Shown here: in pieces, positions 1 through 7,947 of the stretch
Layout of the letters: each line of letters opens with the position of its first letter
How positions within the stretch are numbered: position 1 is the first letter of the stretch
Assembly (NCBI RefSeq): GCF_001949145.1
Contig: NW_019091372.1
Span: forward strand, 1 to 10,490
Length of the DNA: 10,490 nt
Direction: 5' to 3'
DNA from: Acanthaster planci
Lineage: Eukaryota > Echinodermata > Asteroidea > Valvatida > Acanthasteridae
Translations under genes and position numbers: made by a program
The notes under the pieces: generated by a model
Told to the model about the DNA's origin: nothing
The model's database searches: none
The model's input: the letters and a program-made list of their open reading frames with translations, nothing else

Positions 1-187
1 CTAGTTACTGAAGATTCTCATATGCGTATCGTTATCCTTTATCGGCATAACAGTGACTGTAACGCGCTAATGCAATTTGTGTTATCACGCTTGATCGTGT
101 TTACAATTTCAAAATATCTTCATTTTAAGCAGGAAATATGATGTAAAACTATACAGGTCGTTTATGAATGATTTGCCTTTTCTTCAG
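1..187 (+). other. intron upstream of the first visible exon
   Basis: The stretch ends in a pyrimidine-rich acceptor (TTTTCTTCAG, to 187). No convincing signal-peptide exon with a phase 1 donor is present. The only early ATG frames stop by about 140 without a usable donor. The start of the gene must therefore lie upstream of the window. Confidence 0.6.
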
Positions 188-544
188 ATGAAACTTTTCC
201 CGAGGAAAGAGATTCAATCGTCAGTGAGACATCTGAATCGATGGACATCCAGAGTCGTAATACGATCCAGTGCCCCCTTCTCCCTCAGCTGCCGACCCAG
301 ACGGACTTCACAGTGTACTGGACAATCAAGAACTCATCAGATGGTCAAAGTCTGGATATCATTGTCGCCAAGTTTCCTGATGGTGAAATCATGTCAATTC
401 AAAAATATACCGATACACACAGCATAACTGACAAGAACGGTTTACAAGTGACAAGATTTGGAAAACGAGACGAGGAGTATTGTTGTCATGTCTTCGAAAA
501 CGAGAACGACTTGAGGACTGCATGTGTTGATGTCACTTGGTTAG
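188..544 (+). CDS. exon: V-like immunoglobulin domain
   Basis: The acceptor is TTTTCTTCAG ending at 187, and the donor GTGAGT starts at 545. The exon is 357 nt, phase 1 at both ends, so its first codon is completed by the previous exon. The Ig fold shows as the B-strand Cys (codon 271, residue 29), the core Trp in YWTI (codon 319, residue 45), and an F-strand of the form LQVTRF...DEEYCC with Cys at codon 481 (residue 99). The 70-residue Cys-Cys spacing is typical of V-type domains. One N-glycosylation sequon (NSS, residue 49) is present. YCC gives an extra Cys beside the core one, and a further Cys occurs in TACVDV near the exon end. It is extracellular by topology. The ligand is unknown. Assignment as V-set rather than I/C2 is by spacing and motif only. 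Confidence 0.85.
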
Positions 545-3171
545 GTGAGTGTTTGATATTCAAAAATGAGGATGAAACATGGAGTTATGAAGAATACTGA
601 CAGCTATACGAGGACCAACCTTTTCTTCTGGATAGCAACAACATGCACGGGTGGGTAGGATTCAAACTCGATAAGTAAGAAGACTAATGGAAAGCACTAA
701 AATGAAGTACGTCAGTTTGTACATGTTCATTTGAAATTAAAACAGAACAGTAAAACAGACAATAAGGCATGTGAATAATTTTACTTTCTTCGTGTCCCTT
801 TTTTCTGACAATATTTTTAATATACCTCATCAACTACAGCCCTAATGACCCAAAAGCATCCCTCCTTAGAGGGCTGTGACTCAGCAAGCCAGATTTGCAA
901 CGTGGAAGTCACACAACATCAAGACTACCTGCCTCTGGCATGTTACATACATGAAGTCTACCCGAAGCCTAACCTGAACTGGTCCTACACAAACTGTGAG
1001 AGAACACCAAAATTCTTCACAGCTTCGACATCAACAAGGAACCAGACTAACGAGTCTTTTAATGTAAAATCCACCGTTTACATTGTTGAATTGAAGCGAT
1101 CGCTGGAGCTCTGCAGCTTTACGTGCACAGCATACGGCGATGCAATTACAGACCAAACAAGGTCATCCACTGTAACGATTAAACGTAAGTCTCACTCCCA
1201 TCATGGACGAATTTAAAGATGTGAGAACAAAAGCCCGTTGTGCTACTGCCTTGAATGTTTCAATGTCTTATTTTCAGGTCGTAACGAAATCACGACAACA
1301 CCGAGCTTGCGTACACCATTTACGTATACTTGTCCGGACTGCAACGAGTCAGGCTTTGGTGTGATTGTCTTCCTCATGGTGTGCTTACTTGTCTTTGACC
1401 TCGGGCTTTTTCTTTTGTTGGTTTTACCAAGAAGCAAGGCGTTCCTTCTCAATCATGCCCTTGATTTCCCAACATTGCCCCGCTTTCCTAGAATGTGCGA
1501 ATTTGTGCTAGCGAAGGAAAAGGATTCCGAACCAAGCGGAACACAGTCAAGCGCACAAAACCCACCAACTGAAGGTACGACTTTCCTTCATCATATGTGA
1601 AAGTTCACAAAACGAATGTAAAAGTGGTCTTGTTGCGCTCTTACGAAATGGAACAGTGCATGTGCATACAATTTGTAGTTAAACAACTAATTAAATATTC
1701 AAACACTATCACGCATTCTAATAGTTGCTCCTAAGTAATGAGTAAAGTTGGCGGTCCACGAATGAAAATGATAACTTTATTGTTATCATTTTTGGCAGAA
1801 GACGAAACATGTCTGATGATCAGTTCTCCCGAAGAAAGTGTCATGGAGCAGAAAGAAGGTATTTATATTCCGCAGTTCTTTCTATCTGCCAAAGGTTTTA
1901 TCATTACATGTAGTTGTTTTTGAAATTGCCAGAAACTATTGTCAAAAAAGCCCACTTGGATGTATTTATTTGAAGAAGAGCGGAATCGAGACTCAAAGGG
2001 GATTTGATCTTGCTATCAACCAACAAACTCCCCCCCCCCAAAAAAATTATAATAATAGTAATTTAAATAACTACAACGTACAGGAGTTTTAGTACTAGTA
2101 ACTAAAACAGCACGCCAGGCAGGAAAAACTAAGACGTTTTTTCCCACTTATAATACAGATCCTGTATGTTTCGTGAATCATGGCAATCAAGAAGTTCATA
2201 TTGCAGGTTTGTTCACAGTTATTATCCTGTATGAGATAAAAGACATCAACGTTTTTAAATGCTTTTAAAAGAAAATAATTTAACATGAACCAATTTAAAT
2301 TCTTTCTCGAGACCCCAAGTTCAAATGGAAGTACGTGGGAGATTTAATTATCAAGTCTTTCCTGGACATGAGGAATCGTAGCGGATTCAAGGCTATCAAA
2401 GATGTTATCTGCATGGAAGACGGCAACATGGTGGTCATTGACGAAAAAGGAATGCACCATTTCACGACGGAGTATCATTATCGTTTCATCGATCTGGATC
2501 AAGTTTTGAATCACAAGACCTTCGTTTGTTTTACAAACTTTGCATATGACAAGTTGTTGTTTGGGTTGAAATTGGGTAAGATTGTTGTTGTTGACATGGC
2601 ACAAGAACAGGCAACTAACTTTGCCTCTGTCACCCCTGCAAAAGGTAAAGAGGTGCAGTTAGCTTGTATAGCGGGAGGGGATTCGGGCTTTGTGTTCGCA
2701 AGTGATAGAAATGGGAGAACGATCTCTGTATTTGACCAGGGTGGTATTTGTTTTGGACGCTTTGAAACTCCGAGTATCCAACCTTCCTCTTTGGCTGTGC
2801 ATATTCGAAAGGGAATCCCAGGCTTCTTTGTAACCACGGAAATGCTAGTTAGGAAGTATAACGTTTCTGGAGAGAAAAGGCAATCAATGATAAGTCATGA
2901 ACACCATTTGAACATTGACAAAGATTTCCTTATGACCCGTGATTTCAAACCTGGTCATATTTCAGTTCAAGGAAATGAACTTCTCGTCATTAACCATCTT
3001 GATGATACCAAATCACTTCAGATTCTACATCTTAACGTAAATAATGGCAAATTTCAGAACAGTACGATAGCGCATGCACCAGGAATTCGAGGTGTAAAGT
3101 TCAGCAGTGGTGACAAAGTGATTCTGTACACTGACAACTCTGTGCACTTGCTTGAGAAAAGAACCGACTAA
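188..3171 (+). CDS. Ig-Ig-TM receptor with intracellular NHL-like beta-propeller (partial, 5 exons)
   Basis: Joining 188-544, 840-1184, 1278-1574, 1799-1858 and 2312-3171 gives one open frame of 639 residues ending in TAA at 3169-3171. Every acceptor and donor is in phase 1, so all junctions agree without adjustment. Order: V-like Ig (about residues 20-118), second Ig (about 135-234), CPDC stalk (253-256), one transmembrane helix (about 260-284), basic then acidic cytoplasmic tail (285-375), six-bladed propeller (about 376-637). The predicted product is a type I membrane protein with Ig domains outside and the propeller in the cytosol. The 5' end, including the signal peptide, lies before the window. 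Ig domains in such receptors usually bind ligands, and NHL-type propellers usually bind proteins or RNA; the actual function here is unknown. I do not recognise a named family. Exon structure is strong; the receptor role is inferred. Confidence 0.82.
840..1184 (+). CDS. exon: second immunoglobulin domain (C-like)
   Basis: The acceptor is CAACTACAG ending at 839, and the donor GTAAGT starts at 1185. The exon is 345 nt, phase 1-1. The core residues are Cys in LACY (codon 941, residue 154), Trp in LNW (codon 980, residue 167), and Cys in FTCTA (codon 1124, residue 215). The spacing of 61 residues suits a C-type domain. VYPKP before the Trp resembles the FYP-type bend of C1-set domains. Two further cysteines (residues 172 and 211) recur in the degraded copy at 9674-9960, suggesting a second disulfide. 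N-terminal cysteines at GCD and ICN may pair with each other or with another chain. Sequons are NWS (166), NQT (187) and NES (190). The domain is extracellular, next to the membrane stalk. Confidence 0.85.
1278..1574 (+). CDS. exon: CPDC stalk, transmembrane helix, start of cytoplasmic tail
   Basis: The acceptor is CTTATTTTCAG ending at 1277, and the donor is GAAG|GTACGA at 1574/1575. The exon is 297 nt, phase 1-1. A short Thr/Pro stalk ends in CPDC (1331-1342, residues 253-256) and a membrane-proximal NES sequon. A hydrophobic run of about 25 residues follows (1352-1426), beginning GFGVIVFLMV. It is broken only by Asp at codon 1397 (residue 275). The helix is followed by Pro-Arg-Ser-Lys and further Arg residues, which fits the positive-inside rule with an extracellular N-terminus. 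The cytoplasmic part is Pro/Phe-rich and then Ser/Gln/Thr-rich. No ITAM or ITIM tyrosine motif is visible. The buried Asp suggests pairing with a partner helix. Confidence 0.85.
1799..1858 (+). CDS. exon: short acidic cytoplasmic linker
   Basis: This 60-nt exon lies between the acceptor TTTTTGGCAG (ending 1798) and the donor GAAG|GTATTT (1858/1859). It is phase 1 at both ends and encodes about 20 residues (334-353), rich in Glu and Ser. It could be skipped without breaking the frame, so alternative splicing would be tolerated. The exon is supported by matching phases with its neighbours and by the continuous frame. It is too short to be recognised by homology, so it is less certain than the larger exons. 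The junction with the previous exon creates the sequence PTEEDE (residues 331-336). Confidence 0.68.
2312..3171 (+). CDS. terminal exon: complete NHL-like six-bladed beta-propeller
   Basis: The frame is open from 2299 to the TAA at 3169-3171. The best acceptor is TTCTTTCTCGAG ending at 2311, which gives the phase 1 start required by the preceding donor. An alternative AG at 2318-2319 would give phase 0 and not fit. The exon encodes 285 full residues. Six repeats of about 40 residues are visible by eye. Each has a hydrophobic strand, a Gly/Asp turn and another hydrophobic strand, for example DVICMEDGNMVVIDEKG and FVFASDRNGRTISVFD. These match the blade pattern of NHL and TRIM-type propellers, but with divergent motifs. 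No RING, B-box or coiled coil precedes it, so it is not a TRIM protein. The whole propeller in one exon suggests capture from an intronless NHL gene. The location is predicted cytosolic. Its partner is unknown. Confidence 0.82.
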
Positions 3172-3202
3172 CCCAAATACCTTTATCTTCCGAAAGAAAA
3201 TA

Positions 3203-3234
3203 ATTAAATTATATAAAAATATAATATAATTAAA
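3203..3234 (+). promoter_or_regulatory. candidate polyadenylation signals of the receptor gene
   Basis: Two ATTAAA hexamers (3203-3208 and 3229-3234) lie in an AT-rich run 32-63 nt after the stop codon. ATTAAA is the commonest natural variant of AATAAA. No AATAAA is nearby. The short 3' UTR this implies is plausible but unproven. Confidence 0.35.
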
Positions 3235-3239
3235 GTCAG

Positions 3240-3696
3240 GTTATTTGGCCCCTCTCAGCTGTATACCAGGTTCGATTGTTTTGAAACTTCGCAGACATGC
3301 GAAGACGCTCTTAACATTAAAGTGTAAAGTTTGAAGTCGATCCCGCGAGCGGTAAAGTTAAAGAAAAACTGTTGCGGGTCATTTGAAGTTCCAAGGCTGC
3401 ACACGTACGATTTTGTTGCCTGATAGTTCTCGGAAAACTTGGTGCTCCGCCAGAACGGTAGGTTTAATTTTCACAAAAACTGGTGTCAAAATGACCGCAT
3501 AGATTCACTTTAATTTAGCATGCCATAAGGCTCAACTATTGAAAAACAATTGCACTGTGGAGATATTGGAAAATGTCAAGTGTGGGTGGAGCGGATCAGC
3601 CCCGGTTCTTCGAGGGTTCGAAGGGGACAAAATCGTTGGAAATTCATAATGTTTATCTTGTTTTACTCTCTGACTTATGAGACATTATGAACGATA
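3240..3696. other. intergenic, nothing recognised
   Basis: No ORF of note and no RNA gene that I can fold. Two tRNA B-box-like words occur, GGTTCGATTGT near 3271 and GGGTTCGAAGG near 3613. Neither has a matching A box or cloverleaf, so I do not call a tRNA. Confidence 0.4.
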
Positions 3697-3870
3697 TTGT
3701 GGCGGTTTCTCCTCCGTAGTCCGCGAACCCTTGGCTCGCCAGGCCACTCAGCCCGGTCGCGGCGCCGCTCGCGCGTGATTTGGCCAGGGTCTGGATCCGT
3801 TTGGGTGGAAATGTACCGCCCGTTACTGACACCAAGGACAAGGGACTCTGAACGAAATGGCACGCCCGGC
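3697..3870. other. GC- and CpG-rich patch
   Basis: About 16 CpG dinucleotides fall in roughly 125 bp from 3697, inside otherwise AT-rich DNA. The densest part is around 3755-3775 and includes the 10-bp palindrome GCGGCGCCGC (3759-3768). ORFs of 71-88 codons are open on both strands here, as expected where GC-rich sequence lacks stop codons, so I do not call them genes. It could be an unmethylated regulatory island or part of a dispersed repeat. Confidence 0.45.
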
Positions 3871-3949
3871 AAAGATATGTGTGATACCATCTACTTCTGG
3901 CTGGTTTATTCACTTCCACTCACTTCCTCAATGCGTGAGGTACCCTAAC

Positions 3950-5842
3950 AAACTAATGTTATACATTTACAAACTGCAAGGAGGGGCATGAAGGCCCATC
4001 GCACACCCCTTCATTAATTACAAACGTCCCGCCAGTACCCAATCCTTATGCACAATCCAAGATGAACTAACAGTTCGGTCACAATCGTCCACACATTAAC
4101 TAAATCCCGATGCCAAAGTTGTGTCAGTCGATTTAATCTGAACTCCTCGGCAGCTCGGCTTAGACTGACTAATTTTCCCCATTCTGACATTATTTAATTC
4201 CCTACCCTGTTTTCCACAGTCTTGAAAACACCATCTTAGCACTAAGATGCAAAACAATGGTCCAAAATACCCGTTTCAATCTTTATTCCATGTACTAATT
4301 TCTATCATACTCCGGATATTGTCAAACTTCCCCCCCCCCTTTTTCCATGTTGTTGGTGCCTGAGACTTTAGAAAGTCCAAGAATATTTTGAAAATCTGTT
4401 ACGTCTCCACGTTGCATTTTCGTGTGAAGGTGTTCCTGTATGTTCACTCGAGCATCTGTGCACGTCTGCTTGTTGGGCTTTACTGACTCATTTTTACCGC
4501 CAGAAAGTGAATTTAGTCAAATATAGTGTCAGATTATCAACGTTTTATATGATTGTGACAAAATGACAACGAAATGTATATGATTAGAGGAAATGTCGAG
4601 AAGCTTAAAACTTTTTTCGATCCAACGAAATATCACCGACGCATAGCTTCAGTTCATAGCTAAATTCCTTATTCTTTATTTTTCGTTTCTTTTGTATACG
4701 TTTTTCCCCATGATCCATTCATATTCAAGGCCTCCCCCTTCTTTGGTCATCCAGCTGTACCAATCTATCAGTATCAAATTATTGATGTTTATTTTGTTAA
4801 AGGTGACTTGTTAATGGGGAAGTGTACGTTATAGCATTGACATGACTAAAATCGTCTGAAAAGTTTGAAACTTTTTAAACGATACAAATAGTTGAAACCT
4901 CTTTTAATATCATATGCAGTCCTCCGATCCCCAGAATGTATCAAAAAGTAAACACCATTTCCTTTTGGAATATCTTAACATATTAAACGAATACATTGAA
5001 GCTAAAAAAATCAATTTTAATTGACTTTCCATTTGACATTGCCTCTGAGCGTCATCTCCTTATGACGTTGACAATGTCCTCTTGAGTCAATGAAATTTAA
5101 CTCAGTATATAATTTGTCACATCGGAGAGAGTTTTGGCTTAGCGAAGCGCACTGGCTGGAGAAAAAAAACATCAAATTCATCACTGCAGAAAAGAAAAAC
5201 CAACAAAACGATTAACAACATAGCATTTCAAGGCTATGCTCTCTAACTCTCTGAATGATGATTATTTTAGTGCGTTTTGTATACTCTTCCATATCGCTGG
5301 CTGTCGCGTGAACTTTGACCGAAGTGATGGATCGTTTTGTTTTGCTTGTACAATATTTCTCTAATGCTGACAGAATTTTTGAATTTGCGAAGCAATGCTT
5401 GTTACATTGTGGTAAATAATCATATTTTTCAATGTTCATTTTGCATTTGGTTGGCTGGGTGAAGTAGGCCATATGCATAGGATGCCTTCATGATTTCCTG
5501 GTTGTGGTCGGACGCGCTGCTTATTATTAGCTTATTTTTCAGTAGGCCTACCCTTTGTGTATTTTTGTCACAATTCAACCGTATCATGTTGTTGCAGTTT
5601 CGATCTGTATAAGCCTACTTGTATATTATAATAACTACTAGAGAAATCCTCACGCATCACGTATTATCCAGCTCGGCATATAGTGTCTGCAGGCAATATG
5701 GCGCATGGTATTTGCTTGTACTTGTGAAGCACCACATGTCCATAACTCACAACCTAAGCCTATTTGGTTAGGGAGGGGGGTACCGGACGTTATACAAAAA
5801 TAGAAATAAATGCTGGTTGGTGCATTAGACTAAGTCAACTCC
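3950..5842. other. intergenic, no gene seen
   Basis: AT-rich DNA with no convincing coding region on either strand; the 88-codon minus-strand ORF at 5212-5478 looks like chance. It contains a C10-T6 run (4330-4345). A TGAGTCA AP-1-type word (5083-5089) lies about 20 bp upstream of GTATATAA (5105-5112), with a CGTCAT-ATGACG inverted repeat before it. GTAGGCCTAC (5542-5551) is one of several TAGGCC-type words. Confidence 0.4.
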
Positions 5843-6289
5843 ATGCAAATGTCAACGTGCGCCAACCGTTCCTGTTCAATGGGAACGCATGAACATGTAC
5901 TGTGCACGAGTACACAGCAGTCAGTGAGTAATGGTTTTTACATTACAGTTTACACCTATGCGCTCTATAGTCAGGTTTATCCACCCGACGCGAATGTGAA
6001 AGGGTTTAAGTCGCAGCACTCTATCTCAAGCAGGTGCAGCCGGGCGACAATAAAGTCCAGAGTTGTTGATGTTTCTAGCTGTGTGGACTTTACTGCTGCC
6101 ACATGTAATGTTTTCTGCCTACTGTGGGAGCTCCTTGTTCATACTATGCTCGGTTGTTTTCCAGCCAAAACTCGTCAAAACAAAAAGACAACCCTCCCAC
6201 CAATGACGATTTATAAACAACTTTCCCTCAGCAATGTACAAAATGCTATCTGTGGTAAAGACTTACTATTTAACAAATGTAGGACATAA
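5843..6289 (+). CDS. uncertain 148-residue ORF, possibly Ig-like remnant
   Basis: This is the longest open frame outside the receptor: ATG at 5843, TAA at 6287-6289. I do not recognise the product. It is rich in Ser, Cys and Thr. Around residues 42-55 it reads QVYPPDANVKGF, which recalls the YPPD bend of C1-set Ig domains, and it is followed by IKSRVVDVSS and DFTAATC, which recall E and F strands. The core Trp is missing. A modestly hydrophobic stretch (FCLLWELLVHTMLGCF) follows, but it contains Glu and His and is a poor membrane helix. An AATAAA occurs at 6387-6392. By a rough estimate, an ORF this long is only mildly surprising by chance in 10 kb. It may be a single-exon gene, a decayed Ig exon, or chance; I lean towards chance or a remnant. 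Confidence 0.22.
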   Translation: MQMSTCANRSCSMGTHEHVLCTSTQQSVSNGFYITVYTYALYSQVYPPDANVKGFKSQHSISSRCSRATIKSRVVDVSSCVDFTAATCNVFCLLWELLVHTMLGCFPAKTRQNKKTTLPPMTIYKQLSLSNVQNAICGKDLLFNKCRT

Positions 6290-6900
6290 TTTAAACAAGA
6301 CTTTATCGATACAAAACATGATCCTGATATAAGAAAAGATAGCCATTTCGGTTCAATGTTAGTAAATTTCTGCTTCAGCAAATGTAAATAAAACGTTTAA
6401 AAATTGTAAATATAATATTTTCATAACATACACATTTAACTGAACAAAGTTACAGGACCAGACAAATTCCCTTTTTGACCAGGAGTAATTGTTGAAAAGG
6501 GAGAGGAATTCTTGAAATAGTGTTTTTTAAGAATTTGCTTTTCATGTCACTATTATGCTATACCAGTATCAAATGGATGCAGTATATATACAGCAGCAGG
6601 TCACCGTAATCCGACTTGGACAATGGATAAAATCACGAACACCTGCTCACGTTTGTTTATGACGCTCATTACCGAAGTGCGCATGCGCAGGATTTGCACT
6701 TAACCACAGCCTGATGGCAACAGGCTATGTCTGATTTCGCGCGCTCTCGGATCGCACAATGAGGATTCGTCTTTGTTAGTGGATTTCTAGGAAAAAAAAC
6801 ATAAATAATAACATTTTTATGACAAATCCAAATTACATTAATCCTTTTATTTTTCAGTAGCACTGATTTTGTGAGATATTATAGTGTTGGACATACCATT
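6290..6900. other. intergenic with possible promoter-like elements
   Basis: No gene seen. TATATATA lies at 6583-6590, a TGCGCATGCGCA palindrome about 90 bp further on, and a CpG-containing stretch follows to about 6755. The minus-strand 64-codon ORF across 6669-6863 has no recognisable features. Confidence 0.3.
6678..6689. promoter_or_regulatory. perfect NRF-1-type palindrome TGCGCATGCGCA
   Basis: The 12-bp sequence is a perfect palindrome and an exact fit to the NRF-1 consensus (YGCGCAYGCGCR). NRF-1 sites are usual in CpG-type animal promoters. No downstream first exon is evident on either strand. CATGCGCA is also common in animal dispersed repeats. Confidence 0.35.
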
Positions 6901-7228
6901 TTAGAGATAAAAATAGATATAAAATGGCCTTGAATTTTCATGCACCATTGGATCAATACGATTTTGAGGTTATTCAAAGTGATCTAATTTTTAAAATATT
7001 TATCTGGTGGATTCAAAATAAATGCGTGAAATCAATGCATTAAGGGTGAATCTTTAATTTGGTGCTAGATTTTTGTCTCATTTTGTCTCCATTCATTTTC
7101 TATTAAAAATCACTGATGAACTTTGTGCAAAATTTGCGACTCGATTTTTTCGTTGGTTGAAAAGGTCCGTGGAATAAACGTTTTATAATAATGTTCTGCA
7201 TGAGATTTACCGTTATTTACAAATCTCA

Positions 7229-7268
7229 CGGACGGACGGACGGGCGATCAGGCGGGTGGGTGGGTGGA
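7229..7268. repeat. short (CGGA)n and (GGGT)n microsatellites
   Basis: About three CGGA/GACG units (7229-7242) are followed by about three and a half GGGT units (7254-7268). The latter form a small G-run cluster within AT-rich DNA. The surrounding 6900-7640 stretch has no gene. Confidence 0.7.
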
Positions 7269-7376
7269 TACCATTACTCAACTGTCTTAGGTAATATTTT
7301 TAATGGCACAAGCAAAACACACGATGAACAGCATTCTCCCTTCCCCCATGAAAAAACTTAAAAGAAAAACAATCAC

Positions 7377-7398
7377 ACAACATTTAGACAACATTTAG
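7377..7398. repeat. 11-bp perfect tandem duplication
   Basis: ACAACATTTAG is present twice, head to tail, at 7377-7387 and 7388-7398. It looks like a small replication-slippage duplication. Confidence 0.8.
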
Positions 7399-7639
7399 AC
7401 ATATAGGCAAATTTTATAAATAAAACAGAGGAGTTTCTGTATGGCAACATCATTCCATTCAAACCGTGGTTTATCCACCTTGGATTCGAATCTGGCAGAG
7501 CTCCATCAACGCTTGACGTCATCTCTGGGCAAACTTCACATCTTCACTTCAAGTGTACTTGTCTGCCACAAAGTTTTTCATCTCAAAAGAAACCTGTACT
7601 GTAATCGAAAAAATTAAACGTTTAAATTTTCTGGATTCA

Positions 7640-7815
7640 GCCCAGGCTCGCTGGAACAATTTTTTGCAGGGGGTGCTGAGATTTGATAGAATGTGCGAGC
7701 GCGTATAGCGCGAAGCCATTTCGGCGTGGGGTCCTGGGCCCGTTCAAGGGCCCCGGGAGCTCTGGGATCCTATGATGCTCTGTGGTGCACTCTGAGCCAT
7801 TTTAGACCACATAGC
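7640..7815. repeat. GC-rich dispersed-repeat-like segment
   Basis: The segment contains GCGAGCGCGTATAGCGCGAAG, then GGGGTCCTGGGCCC, a GTTCAA loop and GGGCCCCGGGAGCTC, forming an imperfect hairpin at about 7729-7760. The general pattern resembles a repeat I have seen scattered in marine invertebrate genomes. That is memory and not a database match. No coding potential is visible. Confidence 0.4.
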
Positions 7816-7900
7816 CTTCTGAAGCGAATCAACCTGCTTTAACCAAGTGTTGACGTTAGTGCATGCTGCATATATCAGCACGATTATTCAGGTTTCGAGT

Positions 7901-7947
7901 CAACTCGAACCCAAACCAACTCGGACCCAGGTCACTTGGACCCAAGT
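7901..7947. repeat. three-unit tandem repeat (about 16 bp)
   Basis: Units CAACTCGAACCCAAAC (7901-7916), CAACTCGGACCCAGGT (7917-7932) and CACTTGGACCCAAGT (7933-7947) share the core of form CT(C/T)G(A/G)ACCCA. They are diverged and look old. The repeat runs directly into a perfect hairpin. Confidence 0.7.

Noticed and set aside
23-142. ATG-initiated frame that might supply a signal peptide
   Set aside because: It has charged residues early on, stops with TGA near 140 and has no phase 1 donor. The true first exon is more likely upstream.
164-427. 87-codon plus-strand ORF overlapping the first Ig exon
   Set aside because: It is in a different frame from the clear Ig domain and crosses the splice acceptor at 187/188.
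2030-2046. C10-A7 run, and the similar C10-T6 run at 4330-4345
   Set aside because: Homopolymer slippage tracts without further structure; lengths may also be sequencing artefacts.
2318-2320. Alternative acceptor AAG for the propeller exon
   Set aside because: It would give phase 0, which does not fit the phase 1 donor at 1858. The GAG at 2309-2311 has a better pyrimidine tract and the right phase.
2335-3171. Separate TRIM or NHL gene starting at GTG 2335
   Set aside because: GTG is not a normal animal start. The frame is open upstream to the acceptor at 2311, and no RING, B-box or promoter is seen. Reading it as the last exon of the receptor explains more.
3265-3625. tRNA B-box-like words GGTTCGATTGT and GGGTTCGAAGG
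   Set aside because: No cloverleaf or upstream A box at the right distance.
3653-3948. ORFs of 71-88 codons on both strands
   Set aside because: They overlap in the CpG-rich patch, where stops are rare. The compositions are arginine-rich or otherwise biased and no motif is recognisable.
7468-7500. tRNA on the minus strand, from GGATTCGAATC
   Set aside because: The T-arm stem does not pair and there is no A box. The match is only the palindrome ATTCGAAT.
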